Assembly: GCA_030705745.1 (NCBI GenBank)
Contig: JAUZPT010000144.1
Coordinates: 1 to 7,322 of the forward strand
Source: Bacillota bacterium
GTDB taxonomy: Bacteria; Bacillota; Bacilli; Bacillales; Cytobacillaceae
Length of the DNA stretch: 7,322 nucleotides
Direction of reading: 5' to 3'
Positions 1 to 6,909 of this stretch are shown piece after piece. The translations under genes were made by a program, and so were the position numbers. The notes beneath the pieces are model-generated. The model was not told the DNA's origin. It made no database searches and saw only the letters and a program-made list of their open reading frames with translations. How positions within the stretch are numbered: the first letter of the stretch is position 1; every line of letters starts with the position of its first letter.

Positions 1-780
1 ACAAACAGGGCATTGACTGTCATCCGTTATCCACATGGTATCCATGGCGAAGCTTTTTATCAAAAAAATTGTCCTGATTATGCCCCTGACTTCGTCCAAA
101 CTTATTCAGAGAATGGAGTCGAGTTTATTTTATGTAATAATGTTGAAACGCTTATCTGGCTAGGGAACCAGCTGGCGATTGAATTCCATATTCCTTTTCA
201 GACGATCCGTTACTCGGGGCCTGAAGAAATCATTTTTGATTTGGACCCTCCTTCAAAGGATGATTTTCCATTAGCAATAAAAGGAGTGTCCATCATCAAA
301 GAAGTTCTTGATGAGTTAAACCTGACCAGTTTTGTGAAAACATCAGGAAATAAGGGGCTGCAGGTTTATATCCCATTACCTGAAAATACATACACATATG
401 AGGAGACAAGATTATTTACAAGCTTTATTGCCGATTACCTCGTTTCAAGGGACTCAAATTCATTTACGATTGAGAGAATGAAGAAAAATCGCGGAGGGCG
501 CTTATATGTGGACTATGTCCAACATGCAGAAGGCAAAACAATCATTGCTCCCTATTCTTTGAGAGGAAACGAATGGGCCGGAGTTGCTACTCCGCTTTTT
601 TGGGAGGAAGTTAATGAAAAGCTTAGTCTAGAATCTTTTTGCTTTCAAAACACTTTAAAAAGGTTGCAAACTGTTGGAGACCCTTTTAGGGAGTACTTCC
701 ATTCCAAACAGCATCAAGCCTTTACTCCAGTACTTGATTTTTTAAGAGCATCCGCTGAAAAAAAGAATAAAAAAGGATAA
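1..780 (+). CDS. ligD: ATP-dependent DNA ligase/polymerase LigD, C-terminal polymerase domain (5' partial)
   Basis: LigD acts with Ku in bacterial non-homologous end joining; its primase-type polymerase domain fills in or adds nucleotides at broken ends before the ligase domain seals them. The reading frame is open to base 1, and the four codons before the first possible in-window start (TTG at 13) already fit the family block (RALTVIRYP), so the true start is upstream. In the 259 visible residues, numbered from the first codon, I see the metal-binding DLD (D80, D82) in IIFDLDPP, the SGNKGLQ loop (115-121), the third likely acidic ligand in YVDY (D171), and the APYSLR...ATPLFW block near the end. 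In Bacillus LigD the ligase domain comes first and the polymerase last with no phosphoesterase domain, so about 350 residues should be missing. Gln121 stands where many LigD proteins have His. A Ku gene is not visible. The family call is firm. Confidence 0.95.
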   Translation, partial: TNRALTVIRYPHGIHGEAFYQKNCPDYAPDFVQTYSENGVEFILCNNVETLIWLGNQLAIEFHIPFQTIRYSGPEEIIFDLDPPSKDDFPLAIKGVSIIKEVLDELNLTSFVKTSGNKGLQVYIPLPENTYTYEETRLFTSFIADYLVSRDSNSFTIERMKKNRGGRLYVDYVQHAEGKTIIAPYSLRGNEWAGVATPLFWEEVNEKLSLESFCFQNTLKRLQTVGDPFREYFHSKQHQAFTPVLDFLRASAEKKNKKG

Positions 781-798
781 GGCTCAGCTTATCCTTTT
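771..798. terminator. Shared bidirectional terminator of ligD and dapF
   Basis: Perfect 10-bp inverted repeat AAAAGGATAA (771-780) / TTATCCTTTT (789-798) around an 8-base loop. On the + strand the stem ends in a U-rich run (TTTTATTTATG); on the - strand it runs into TTTTTTATTCTTTTTTT, a strong U tract. It can therefore stop both converging transcripts. The left arm contains the ligD stop codon (778-780), and the right arm overlaps the dapF stop codon (797-799). Confidence 0.85.
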
Positions 799-1774
799 AT
801 TTATGCTTTGTTAAGAAAAGATCTGCTTCCTCCTGCAATTTCGCATAAGATGTTTCTTCCTTAAAAAATTGCTTTGGTTCCATTTCAAAACTTTTGCGTG
901 AAAAATCAATGGTAACAGCTGTACTATAAACATATGTCGCGTTTCCTATCAAGTCTATCTTATACAATTCATTGCTTTTATGGACAACACATTGAACCTT
1001 GCCTCCATTATTATAAACATTTACTACTTCACCAATTTTATTCAGCCCGGCAAGACAGCTAACCAATGTGGAGGCCGACATCGCCGTGCCACAAGCGTTC
1101 GTGAATCCGACTCCTCGTTCAAAGGTTCGCACATAAATATTTCCTGGAGTCAACAGCTTTAAAAAACTGACATTTACGCCATCCGGAAACCATTTGTTTG
1201 GAGAATTCACTCTTCTACTTAACTCTTCCTGAATATTTGATTCCAGGTCGGATGAGTCTACAATCGCAACGAGATGCGGATTAGGTACTGCCAATGCCGT
1301 AAATTTAAGTTCTTCGGACAAGTCGGGAATTTTCTCATCCTGCAGTGTTTCTTGATCCAATTGTAACGGCAAATCAGTTAATTGGAATGAGACAGGCGAA
1401 ATTTCCACTTGGTACGTTGTCACCTCAGGGGAAATCTCGGGTTGTTCCTTAACTGGCAAATCAGCCTTCATCGTTTCAATTAGAGCTTCTTTTTTTCCAA
1501 GCAACTCACATACATATCGACCTGCACATCGTAACCCATTTCCACACATGGACGCTTCAGAGCCATCTGAGTTAAACACACGCATTCTGCCATCGGCATG
1601 ATCACTTTTCATAATAAATAATATGCCATCTGCACCTATCTCCGTATTTCGATCGCATAAAATTCTTGCAAGCTCTGCCCGATCGCTTTCTGAAAAGGCG
1701 TATTCATGAGTGATTTCATCGATAATTAAAAAATCATTTCCGGAACCGTGGCACTTAGTCAACTGAATTTCCAT
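797..1774 (-). CDS. dapF: Diaminopimelate epimerase, long Listeria/lactobacilli-type
   Basis: Converts LL- to meso-diaminopimelate, the precursor of lysine and of peptidoglycan cross-links, in the cytoplasm, by a cofactor-free two-cysteine mechanism. The 325-residue product has both halves of the fold: an N-terminal KCHGSGNDF block (7-15), the first catalytic cysteine C77 in SMCGNGLRC, a VPNPH motif (163-167), and the second cysteine C228 in FTNACGTAMSAS following ERGVG. Length and the NACGTAMSAS and FPDGVNVSF segments match what I recall of the long Listeria/lactobacilli DapF, not the shorter B. subtilis/B. anthracis form (CGTGACAA). About 30 charged residues follow the last core strand. The ATG at 1774 is supported by CGGAGG at 1783-1788, 8 bases away. 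The gene stands alone: a terminator closes the upstream gene and a shared hairpin ends it. Its promoter was not clearly found. A related racemase is the only alternative, and is unlikely with both cysteines present. Confidence 0.94.
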   Translation of the reverse strand: MEIQLTKCHGSGNDFLIIDEITHEYAFSESDRAELARILCDRNTEIGADGILFIMKSDHADGRMRVFNSDGSEASMCGNGLRCAGRYVCELLGKKEALIETMKADLPVKEQPEISPEVTTYQVEISPVSFQLTDLPLQLDQETLQDEKIPDLSEELKFTALAVPNPHLVAIVDSSDLESNIQEELSRRVNSPNKWFPDGVNVSFLKLLTPGNIYVRTFERGVGFTNACGTAMSASTLVSCLAGLNKIGEVVNVYNNGGKVQCVVHKSNELYKIDLIGNATYVYSTAVTIDFSRKSFEMEPKQFFKEETSYAKLQEEADLFLTKHK

Positions 1775-1855
1775 TTTTCAAACCTCCGCCTACTTGTTTC
1801 TGCATCGATTCTTTTAGAATGACATATTTAATTTCATTTTTCAATCATTGTTATG

Positions 1856-1888
1856 AACAAAAAGAAAAACCCGGAGTTTTTCTCCAGG
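1856..1888 (-). terminator. Rho-independent terminator of the EAL-HDOD gene
   Basis: Read on the - strand, a 7-bp stem CCTGGAG / CTCCGGG (one G-U pair; + arms 1882-1888 and 1870-1876) with an AAAAA loop is followed by TTTTTCTTTTTGT. It lies 4 bases past the TAG stop at 1893. The + strand copy lacks a U tract, so it acts for the - strand only. It separates the EAL-HDOD transcript from dapF. Confidence 0.92.
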
Positions 1889-1892
1889 CTGG

Positions 1893-3137
1893 CTAAAGCA
1901 TCGCATTTTCCATTTCAATTAATTGTTTCATCCAGCTAATCGAAGTATGATAATATTCAAAAGCAATCTCTTCCGGTATCGAAAGTTGCAAACAGTGAAC
2001 GGTTGTTTCTTCCCATTGACCCTTCTCGATGGATATTGTTAAGTCAAGGACAGATTTCAAATCATTATTTGCCCCTTTTAATGCCTCACAAATATCTTCC
2101 TGCAAAGGCAAATCGATTAAAACTTTATCCATGGGCAAATTCAATAATGAATCCATGAAGGAAAACATGCCAGTCATAAAATACGATGAAGCCTTCGAGG
2201 TTTTATTTTGATAAACAGCAATTAACTCACACGTTTTCGCCCTTGTCAGGCTCATCGAAACCATTTCTTTCGACAACTCTCTTTTTACGCCTGCCGTATC
2301 CCTAACTGCAAGAACATAAATCCATTTCTGGATTTCAATCAATCCTAAAAGGACGATAGCTTGGCGGATCGAATTGATTTTTTGCCTAGGTCGGTAAGCA
2401 GGTGAATTAATTAATTTCAGTAGCTTATATGACAAAGATAAATCTTGTTCGATCAATCTCGTAATCGTATCTATATTCGGCTCACTTGCTGATAAATGGC
2501 TAATAATCTCGTAGTAGGAGTTAAAGTAAACAGGCACATCCTTGGTTGAAATGATGACCGGTTCAGAAAAAAAATACCCTTGAAAATAATTGTACCCTGA
2601 TTGGGACGCTTCGGAGAATTCATCCCTCGTTTCAATTTTCTCCGCGAGCAATTTAATGTTTTTCTTCTTGCCCATAGCTTCAATTTTCTTTCTCATATCC
2701 GGTTTTGTTGTACGGAAATCCACTTTGATAATATCTATATATTCCATTATTTCTTCCGAATATTTATTATGCTCATTTAATATGAAATCATCGAGTGCGA
2801 TTTGATAGCCTGCTTCTTTAAGCTCCCTGCATAGCTCAATCAACTCCGGCCCAGGCTCCACCGTTTCTAGAATTTCAACCACAATATCACGAGGCCGAAA
2901 AAAAGTGGGCAATTTCAATTTAAGTAAATTTTCTGTAAAATTAATAAAACACGGCTTACCATTCGAAAGCTCATCGATTCCAATATTTAAAAAACTGTTA
3001 ATAATGACATCAGCTGTCGCTTTATCACCATCAATTTGCGGAAAATGATTTATATGATTGTTTCTGTAAAGTAGTTCGTAGGCGAAAATTTCTTCCTTCT
3101 CAGTAAATATTGGCTGTCTTGCCACAAACACTTCCAT
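1893..3137 (-). CDS. EAL-HDOD protein, YuxH/PdeH-like c-di-GMP phosphodiesterase candidate
   Basis: A 414-residue cytoplasmic protein with an N-terminal EAL domain (about 1-195) and a C-terminal HDOD domain (about 200-395). EAL domains hydrolyse cyclic di-GMP; HDOD domains usually serve signalling or protein contacts. Visible EAL-type residues are E21 in YELLYR (replacing E-A-L), N66 in INFT, E88 and E91 in VEILE, D116-D117 in ALDDF, K138 and D140 in IKVDF, E166 and E169 in AEKIE, and Q186 in FQGYFFSEP. Most metal and base ligands are thus kept, although EAL reads ELL and DDFG reads DDFI. The N-terminus MEVFVARQPIF matches what I recall of B. subtilis YuxH, described as the phosphodiesterase PdeH. 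I chose ATG 3137 because AGGTGGGG lies just before it; an in-frame ATG at 3164 has no ribosome binding site. It has its own sigma-A promoter and terminator. Catalysis is likely but not certain; a paralogue of PdeH is possible. Confidence 0.88.
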   Translation of the reverse strand: MEVFVARQPIFTEKEEIFAYELLYRNNHINHFPQIDGDKATADVIINSFLNIGIDELSNGKPCFINFTENLLKLKLPTFFRPRDIVVEILETVEPGPELIELCRELKEAGYQIALDDFILNEHNKYSEEIMEYIDIIKVDFRTTKPDMRKKIEAMGKKKNIKLLAEKIETRDEFSEASQSGYNYFQGYFFSEPVIISTKDVPVYFNSYYEIISHLSASEPNIDTITRLIEQDLSLSYKLLKLINSPAYRPRQKINSIRQAIVLLGLIEIQKWIYVLAVRDTAGVKRELSKEMVSMSLTRAKTCELIAVYQNKTSKASSYFMTGMFSFMDSLLNLPMDKVLIDLPLQEDICEALKGANNDLKSVLDLTISIEKGQWEETTVHCLQLSIPEEIAFEYYHTSISWMKQLIEMENAML

Positions 3138-3142
3138 GAATT

Positions 3143-3150
3143 CCCCACCT
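3143..3150 (-). promoter_or_regulatory. Ribosome binding site fixing the EAL-HDOD start
   Basis: AGGTGGGG on the - strand ends 5 bases before ATG 3137 (the AGGTGG core is 7 bases away). The alternative ATG at 3164 is preceded by GTCGTAAAAA with no Shine-Dalgarno match, so the shorter 414-residue form is preferred. Confidence 0.75.
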
Positions 3151-3199
3151 ATGGTTGTCGTCATTTTTTACGACTGACTCTTCTTGTTCTATGATTTTT

Positions 3200-3228
3200 A
3201 TTATGAATATTCTCCCTAAAAATGTAAA
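3200..3228 (-). promoter_or_regulatory. Sigma-A promoter of the EAL-HDOD gene
   Basis: On the - strand: -35 TTTACA (+ 3223-3228, 5 of 6 consensus bases), 17-base spacer, -10 CATAAT (+ 3200-3205, 5 of 6). Transcription should begin near 3193, leaving a leader of about 55 bases before ATG 3137. No terminator was seen after the upstream gene that ends at 3276, so some read-through into this gene is possible. Confidence 0.75.
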
Positions 3229-3275
3229 TATTTATTTAATAATTTATCTTTTTCATACTCAATAATACCTTTATG

Positions 3276-4085
3276 TCATCGTTCTATAAAATATTGATCG
3301 ATTAATAATGAGAGTGCAAGAAGCTTTGTATCTCCTGAAAAAGGTGTGTTAAAAGTAAAAACGGGTGTATTGGCATCTGGAATGCGTCCCTCCCATTCAA
3401 TGGGAAGTACTCCTCTTGATAGTTTCGCAATCTCTTCATTTTCCACGTTTTTAATAATTTCTTTCATAAAAAAAGATGCACCTTCTACCTTTCCAAAAAC
3501 CCGACCGGTTGAATCCAAAATTTCCTTATTTGCGCATTCAAACAGAGTTTTTTTTCCTTTATGAAAGGATCCAATATATTCATTTTTGTCATTGTAAATT
3601 TCAACATCGATCCCTTTATTTTTGCACACAATATATTTTCCGATTTCTGTTCCTTCGTGATCCAAAAGACTATACATTTCTCGCCTCCGCTTAGCGGGAG
3701 GCAAGCGATCCAGATTATTCATGTTTTTTTTCAAACGAACGATTTCCCCTGCCATCGTTCCATCACTAAAAAAAAGAAAAAGCTTTGGTTTAAACGTTGA
3801 TGTGAAAAATAGAAGCAATTGGCGTGAATTAAAAATGCTTGCATTCATTTTTGTTTGTACATTGATATTTTGAAAAATCTTCATCGAGCGTTTCATTTTA
3901 AATAGATAGATTTGAAAACAAAAAATGCTATAGAAGAAAAAAGGAAAACAATAGTACATGACATCTTTCATATGCATAAAAAATGCATTCAACATCAGCA
4001 GTAACACTACAGGAACGACAGCCGCAAGTGCTCCGTTAAGTGTCAGATTCGCCGATTCACGGTAATAATCATACAGTTTCATCAT
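3276..4085 (-). CDS. Two-TM membrane protein, unknown function, possible tubby/scramblase-like C-terminal domain
   Basis: I do not recognise this 269-residue protein as a named family. Two hydrophobic segments (about 17-37 and 42-62) form a tight membrane hairpin. The following KMKRSMK suggests that both ends are cytoplasmic. From about 140 onward the sequence is a soluble beta-rich stretch: HEGTEIGKYIV, IEIYNDKNEYIG-like strands, a DSTGRVFGKVEG turn, and an end reading DTKLLALSLLIDQYF. A final hydrophobic helix after a series of D/G turns resembles the LURP-one/tubby C-terminal (phospholipid scramblase-like) fold, but this is an inference from pattern, not a match. ATG 4085 (or the adjacent ATG 4082) is preceded by AAGGGG at 4091-4096. 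It lies between a phospholipase gene and an EAL gene; the terminator at 4191-4225 separates it from the former. No clear terminator follows it. Confidence 0.8.
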   Translation of the reverse strand: MMKLYDYYRESANLTLNGALAAVVPVVLLLMLNAFFMHMKDVMYYCFPFFFYSIFCFQIYLFKMKRSMKIFQNINVQTKMNASIFNSRQLLLFFTSTFKPKLFLFFSDGTMAGEIVRLKKNMNNLDRLPPAKRRREMYSLLDHEGTEIGKYIVCKNKGIDVEIYNDKNEYIGSFHKGKKTLFECANKEILDSTGRVFGKVEGASFFMKEIIKNVENEEIAKLSRGVLPIEWEGRIPDANTPVFTFNTPFSGDTKLLALSLLIDQYFIER

Positions 4086-4190
4086 GAAAACCCCTTATTC
4101 CATCCTCTTTTTACATTCTATTAAGTGGAGATCAAATAAATGATAGAAAGATTTCACAAGCATCAACTATAAAATTCATTATTTCTTGGA

Positions 4191-4225
4191 CGAAAAAGAG
4201 AACAACCGAATGTGGTTGTCCTCTT
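4191..4225 (-). terminator. Rho-independent terminator of the patatin-like gene
   Basis: As - strand RNA, AAGAGGACAACC and GGUUGUUCUCUU form a 12-bp stem with one G-U pair (+ arms 4214-4225 and 4196-4207), a 6-base loop and a following UUUUU run when the stem is read to its last GC pairs. On the + strand the same bases give an A-C mismatch and no U tract, so it serves the - strand. It lies about 33 bases after the stop at 4259. Confidence 0.92.
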
Positions 4226-4258
4226 AAAAATAAATAAATTCTTCCTTATTCAACGTAA

Positions 4259-5146
4259 TCACATTTGTTCAGATAGTTGGACTGAATTCTCTTCCTGCCA
4301 TTTTTTCAAAGCGTTGAAAGCTCTTGCCGCATCTTCGTAACCTTGATTATAAAGTGCTTCTAATTTTTTAGGATCTCTTTCCATTCGTCCAACTTTTAAT
4401 GGAGTAGTAGGACGAATAATAAAAACATTTCCATCTTCCTTCTCTCTATCAAGAAAAGACAGTGTTTCGTTGTAAATTTGATAGCGCGATTTCATTGCTT
4501 GCTGCAATCCTGTATAAGCAGGATATTTTCGATTTAGCAAAAAATGAAATTTGGAAGGTTTCTTTCGATATTCTTCATTTCTAGTCAATATGACGATGTT
4601 TTTTTGATATCCATCACTTTGTGCTTTTTTTATTGGAATCGGATCACTGATGCCGCCATCAAGAAGAATTCTTTCTTGAAAATGGATTTCCGGTGCAATA
4701 AAAGGTAAAGAACTAGATGCTCTTAAAACGGTCAATATATCCTGTCCGTATTTTTTTCTATTAAAATAAATAGGTTCACCTGTCAGGCAATCCGTCGTTC
4801 CCACCACAAACTCCGTAGAATTCCGATGAAATTCATCGTAGTTATATGGTACAAGTTTGCTTGGAATTTCGTCAAAAATAAAGTCCATTCCAAAAAACTG
4901 TTTGTTTTTAAAATAATTTTTCCAGGATAAATAGCGAGGATCAGCAGCGTATTCAATCGTTACCCTTTTATTCCTTCCTTTTTGCCTCGACAAGTAGGAT
5001 GCTGCATTGCATGCACCTGCTGAAACTCCGATAACATAAGGAAAAGAAATGTCGTGTTCCAAAAAATACTCAAGCACTCCTGCAGTATACACTCCGCGCA
5101 TTCCTCCGCCTTCTAGGACGAGGCCGGTTTGCTCAAACAATGTCAA
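4259..5146 (-). CDS. Patatin-like phospholipase family protein
   Basis: A predicted lipid acyl hydrolase of the patatin family, which uses a Ser-Asp dyad to release fatty acids from phospholipids or related esters. In the 295-residue form the oxyanion-hole glycine stretch is EGGGMRG (12-18), the nucleophile is S42 in GVSAG, and the catalytic aspartate is D163 in LLDGGISDPIP. The conserved RASSSLPFIAP block (142-152) precedes it. The layout resembles the E. coli YjjU-type patatin group. There is no signal peptide or membrane segment, so it should be cytoplasmic or peripheral to the membrane. I chose TTG 5146: GAGGGG lies just before it, whereas the upstream in-frame GTG 5158 overlaps that site and has none of its own; TTG 5140 is also possible. 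It has its own promoter (5182-5209) and terminator (4191-4225), so it is probably monocistronic. The true substrate is not readable from sequence. Confidence 0.9.
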   Translation of the reverse strand: MTLFEQTGLVLEGGGMRGVYTAGVLEYFLEHDISFPYVIGVSAGACNAASYLSRQKGRNKRVTIEYAADPRYLSWKNYFKNKQFFGMDFIFDEIPSKLVPYNYDEFHRNSTEFVVGTTDCLTGEPIYFNRKKYGQDILTVLRASSSLPFIAPEIHFQERILLDGGISDPIPIKKAQSDGYQKNIVILTRNEEYRKKPSKFHFLLNRKYPAYTGLQQAMKSRYQIYNETLSFLDREKEDGNVFIIRPTTPLKVGRMERDPKKLEALYNQGYEDAARAFNALKKWQEENSVQLSEQM

Positions 5147-5150
5147 TCTT

Positions 5151-5156
5151 CCCCTC
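5151..5156 (-). promoter_or_regulatory. Ribosome binding site supporting a TTG start for the patatin-like gene
   Basis: GAGGGG on the - strand, 4 bases from TTG 5146 (6 bases if GAGG is the pairing core) and 10 bases from TTG 5140. It falls inside the longer frame that begins at GTG 5158, which argues that GTG is not the start. Confidence 0.6.
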
Positions 5157-5181
5157 ACAAATGCTTTTTATTTACTTCGAC

Positions 5182-5209
5182 ATTATAATCCTTTTTTTGC
5201 CAGATTCAA
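5182..5209 (-). promoter_or_regulatory. Sigma-A promoter of the patatin-like gene
   Basis: On the - strand: -35 TTGAAT (+ 5204-5209, 4 of 6), 16-base spacer containing an A7 run, and a perfect -10 TATAAT (+ 5182-5187). It lies between the yxlG stop and the patatin start, giving a leader of about 30 bases. Confidence 0.7.
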
Positions 5210-5224
5210 AACAAAAAGCATCCC

Positions 5225-6004
5225 TCATGAAGCTAGTTCTTTTTTTCCAAAAATAAAGATGCTTCCTATTAATAAAACAATAATAAGAACAAAAGAAATG
5301 AAAAGTGAAATCCATGTCTGGTCCGGAAGAGATTGGCCGGCTAATAATTGGTTAGCATAATCAGCCAACTGCGCCGGACTCCGTTCCATCCATTTCGAAA
5401 GCAAGCTGCTTAATATTCCTATCAAACCTACAACGGCTAGCGAAATAAATCCTGCCGCGCCTGGTGCCAATAGCACTGAACTGAAAAACACCGTGATCGA
5501 AATAGCTACCACGAACCAAACAGCATACAAAAGAAAGCTTCCAAAAAAATCTGCCATTGGAATCCATTTAAATAAAATACCCGTATAATACCAAGTAGCA
5601 ATAGAGCCCATAAAAAAAGAAAACAGCATTAATAAAAGGCTGCCTGCCCATTTCGAAGTGATGAAAGCAGTATATGAAACGGGTTTGACCAGAATCATTG
5701 CCGCCACTCCACTTTTGCGTTCTGCTGCAATAACACCCATTGTCGTCAGTACCATGATTAAAACACCAATCGTATTAAATTGACCCATTCCTTTCACAAA
5801 AATTTCTACTGCTGTGGGGGGAGGCAATTTAAAGACTGCACCTTTTGGCAATCCGCCCATCGCTTTAATAATTTGCGGCATATAATAGCTCGAAATGGGA
5901 TCCTTTACTCCAAGCAAAATAAATGTAATTGGAACCCAGACCCACTTTAAATTTCTCCACATTTCTAATATTTCTTTTTGTAGAAGCACGAACCATTGGC
6001 TCAT
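5225..6004 (-). CDS. yxlG: ABC-2 type transporter permease, YxlG-like
   Basis: Membrane half of an ABC transporter whose ATPase is the gene just upstream. The 259-residue product has about six hydrophobic segments (roughly 21-33, 78-94, 118-139, 153-176, 182-203 and 231-253) and the ABC-2 permease cytoplasmic loop AAERKSGVAAMILVKPVS followed by a lysine at 118, which in this family links TM2 and TM3 and contacts the ATPase. Length and context match B. subtilis YxlG as I recall it. Its ATG overlaps the ATPase stop codon (ATGA, 6001-6004), and GGTGGTGGGG lies just upstream inside the ATPase gene, so translation should be coupled. The substrate is unknown, and export rather than import is expected for this class. 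The promoter serving the operon is the one before yxlE. A convincing terminator was not found after it. Confidence 0.88.
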   Translation of the reverse strand: MSQWFVLLQKEILEMWRNLKWVWVPITFILLGVKDPISSYYMPQIIKAMGGLPKGAVFKLPPPTAVEIFVKGMGQFNTIGVLIMVLTTMGVIAAERKSGVAAMILVKPVSYTAFITSKWAGSLLLMLFSFFMGSIATWYYTGILFKWIPMADFFGSFLLYAVWFVVAISITVFFSSVLLAPGAAGFISLAVVGLIGILSSLLSKWMERSPAQLADYANQLLAGQSLPDQTWISLFISFVLIIVLLIGSIFIFGKKELAS

Positions 6005-6909
6005 TTCCCCACCACCTTCATAAATATATCCTCAAGTGTCATGCTGCTAATTTCGAATTTGGTCAATGGCCAATTTCTTTCGGAAATTCCTTTTAAAAAA
6101 TGATTCCTTGCTGCCGGAACATCGTCCACAAGTACACTTACCTTGTTTCCTTCCGAATTAATCGATTTTGTCAAATTGCTTTCTGTAAAAATTGAAAGAA
6201 ATTCCGTCGGATTTTCACGAAAAATAAAATCGATTTTTGCTTGTTGATGGCGGTCTCTAAGTTCATTCATGGAACCTGATTCCACGATTGTTCCGTCATG
6301 GAGGAAAAGGATGTGATCGCATACTTCTTCTGCGTCACTTAAAATATGCGTTGAAAACAAAATGGTTGTAGAATTTTTCAAGCCTTCCAGCAACTCCAAT
6401 ACTTCCCTTCTTCCGAAAGGATCCAGTGCCGATACCGGCTCATCAAGCATTAATAGCTTTGGACGGTGGATGAGCGCTTGTGCAATTCCAAGTCTTTGTT
6501 TCATTCCTCCTGAGTATTTTCCAACTCTACGATTTTTGGCTTCATCAATTCCGACTAGTGATAGCAGCTCTAATGAGCGCATTTTTGCTTCTTTGCTGCA
6601 TAAACCAGCTAGTTTTCCGACGTAATTCAAAAATTCAAGGCCCGTCATCCAATCATAAAAAACGGGATATTGAGGAAGATACCCGATTAAATGCCTGATG
6701 TCTTCCCCCTTCTTTGCATCAGAAAAAGCAATTTCCCCGCCCGTCGGTTTCATCAATCCAGACAGCATTTTTAAAGTTGTGGTCTTTCCAGCTCCATTCG
6801 GTCCAAGAAGGGCGATACACTTGCCTGTTTCGAGAGAAAAATCGAGGCCCTTTATTACTTCTCTCCCCTGAAAGCTCTTTCTTAACCCATTGATTCGAAT
6901 GAGGGTCAT
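6001..6909 (-). CDS. yxlF: ABC transporter ATP-binding protein, YxlF-like
   Basis: ATPase that should power the YxlG-like permease at the inner face of the membrane. In the 302-residue form the Walker A is GPNGAGKT (36-43), the Q-loop glutamine Q80 (YLPQ), the signature YSGGMKQR (132-139), the Walker B LLMLDEP (152-158), the D-loop SALD (160-163) and the switch histidine H188 (STH). All catalytic motifs are intact. Residues about 215-302 form a family-variable C-terminal domain ending in TLEDIFMKVVGK, common in ABC-2 exporters. I chose ATG 6909, which overlaps the yxlE stop (TAATG) and is preceded by GGAAGGAG about 9 bases away. An in-frame extension up to 6984 would run back through the yxlE gene and has no family similarity (WTNSLFCGWKEKR). 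It is the middle gene of the yxlE-yxlF-yxlG unit. Confidence 0.93.
   Translation of the reverse strand: MTLIRINGLRKSFQGREVIKGLDFSLETGKCIALLGPNGAGKTTTLKMLSGLMKPTGGEIAFSDAKKGEDIRHLIGYLPQYPVFYDWMTGLEFLNYVGKLAGLCSKEAKMRSLELLSLVGIDEAKNRRVGKYSGGMKQRLGIAQALIHRPKLLMLDEPVSALDPFGRREVLELLEGLKNSTTILFSTHILSDAEEVCDHILFLHDGTIVESGSMNELRDRHQQAKIDFIFRENPTEFLSIFTESNLTKSINSEGNKVSVLVDDVPAARNHFLKGISERNWPLTKFEISSMTLEDIFMKVVGK

Noticed and set aside
1790..1860. Possible sigma-A promoter for dapF (TTGAAA, 17 bases, CATTCT) and a 5-bp dyad ATTCT-TTT-AGAAT at 1808-1820
   Set aside because: The -10 matches only 3 of 6 bases and the dyad is very short in AT-rich DNA; neither is strong enough to annotate. The gap is too short for a lysine riboswitch.
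3138..3175. Spo0A box near the EAL-HDOD start (TGACGACA), since pdeH is linked to Spo0A in B. subtilis
   Set aside because: The match to the 0A box (TGTCGAA) is poor in either orientation.
4097..4190. Possible promoter of the two-TM protein gene (TTGTGA, 17 bases, TTTGAT on the - strand)
   Set aside because: Only 4 of 6 matches in each box, with other equally poor pairs nearby.
5211..5264. Inverted repeat AAGCATC / GATGCTT across the yxlG stop, followed on the - strand by TTTTTGTTTT, as a possible yxlG terminator
   Set aside because: The stem is only 7 bp and the loop is 35 bases, with the 5' arm inside the coding sequence; too weak to call as a terminator.
5049..5360. 103-codon open frame on the + strand across the patatin/yxlG junction
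   Set aside because: It crosses a promoter and the ends of two well-supported genes on the other strand and has no ribosome binding site or recognisable domain; a shadow frame.
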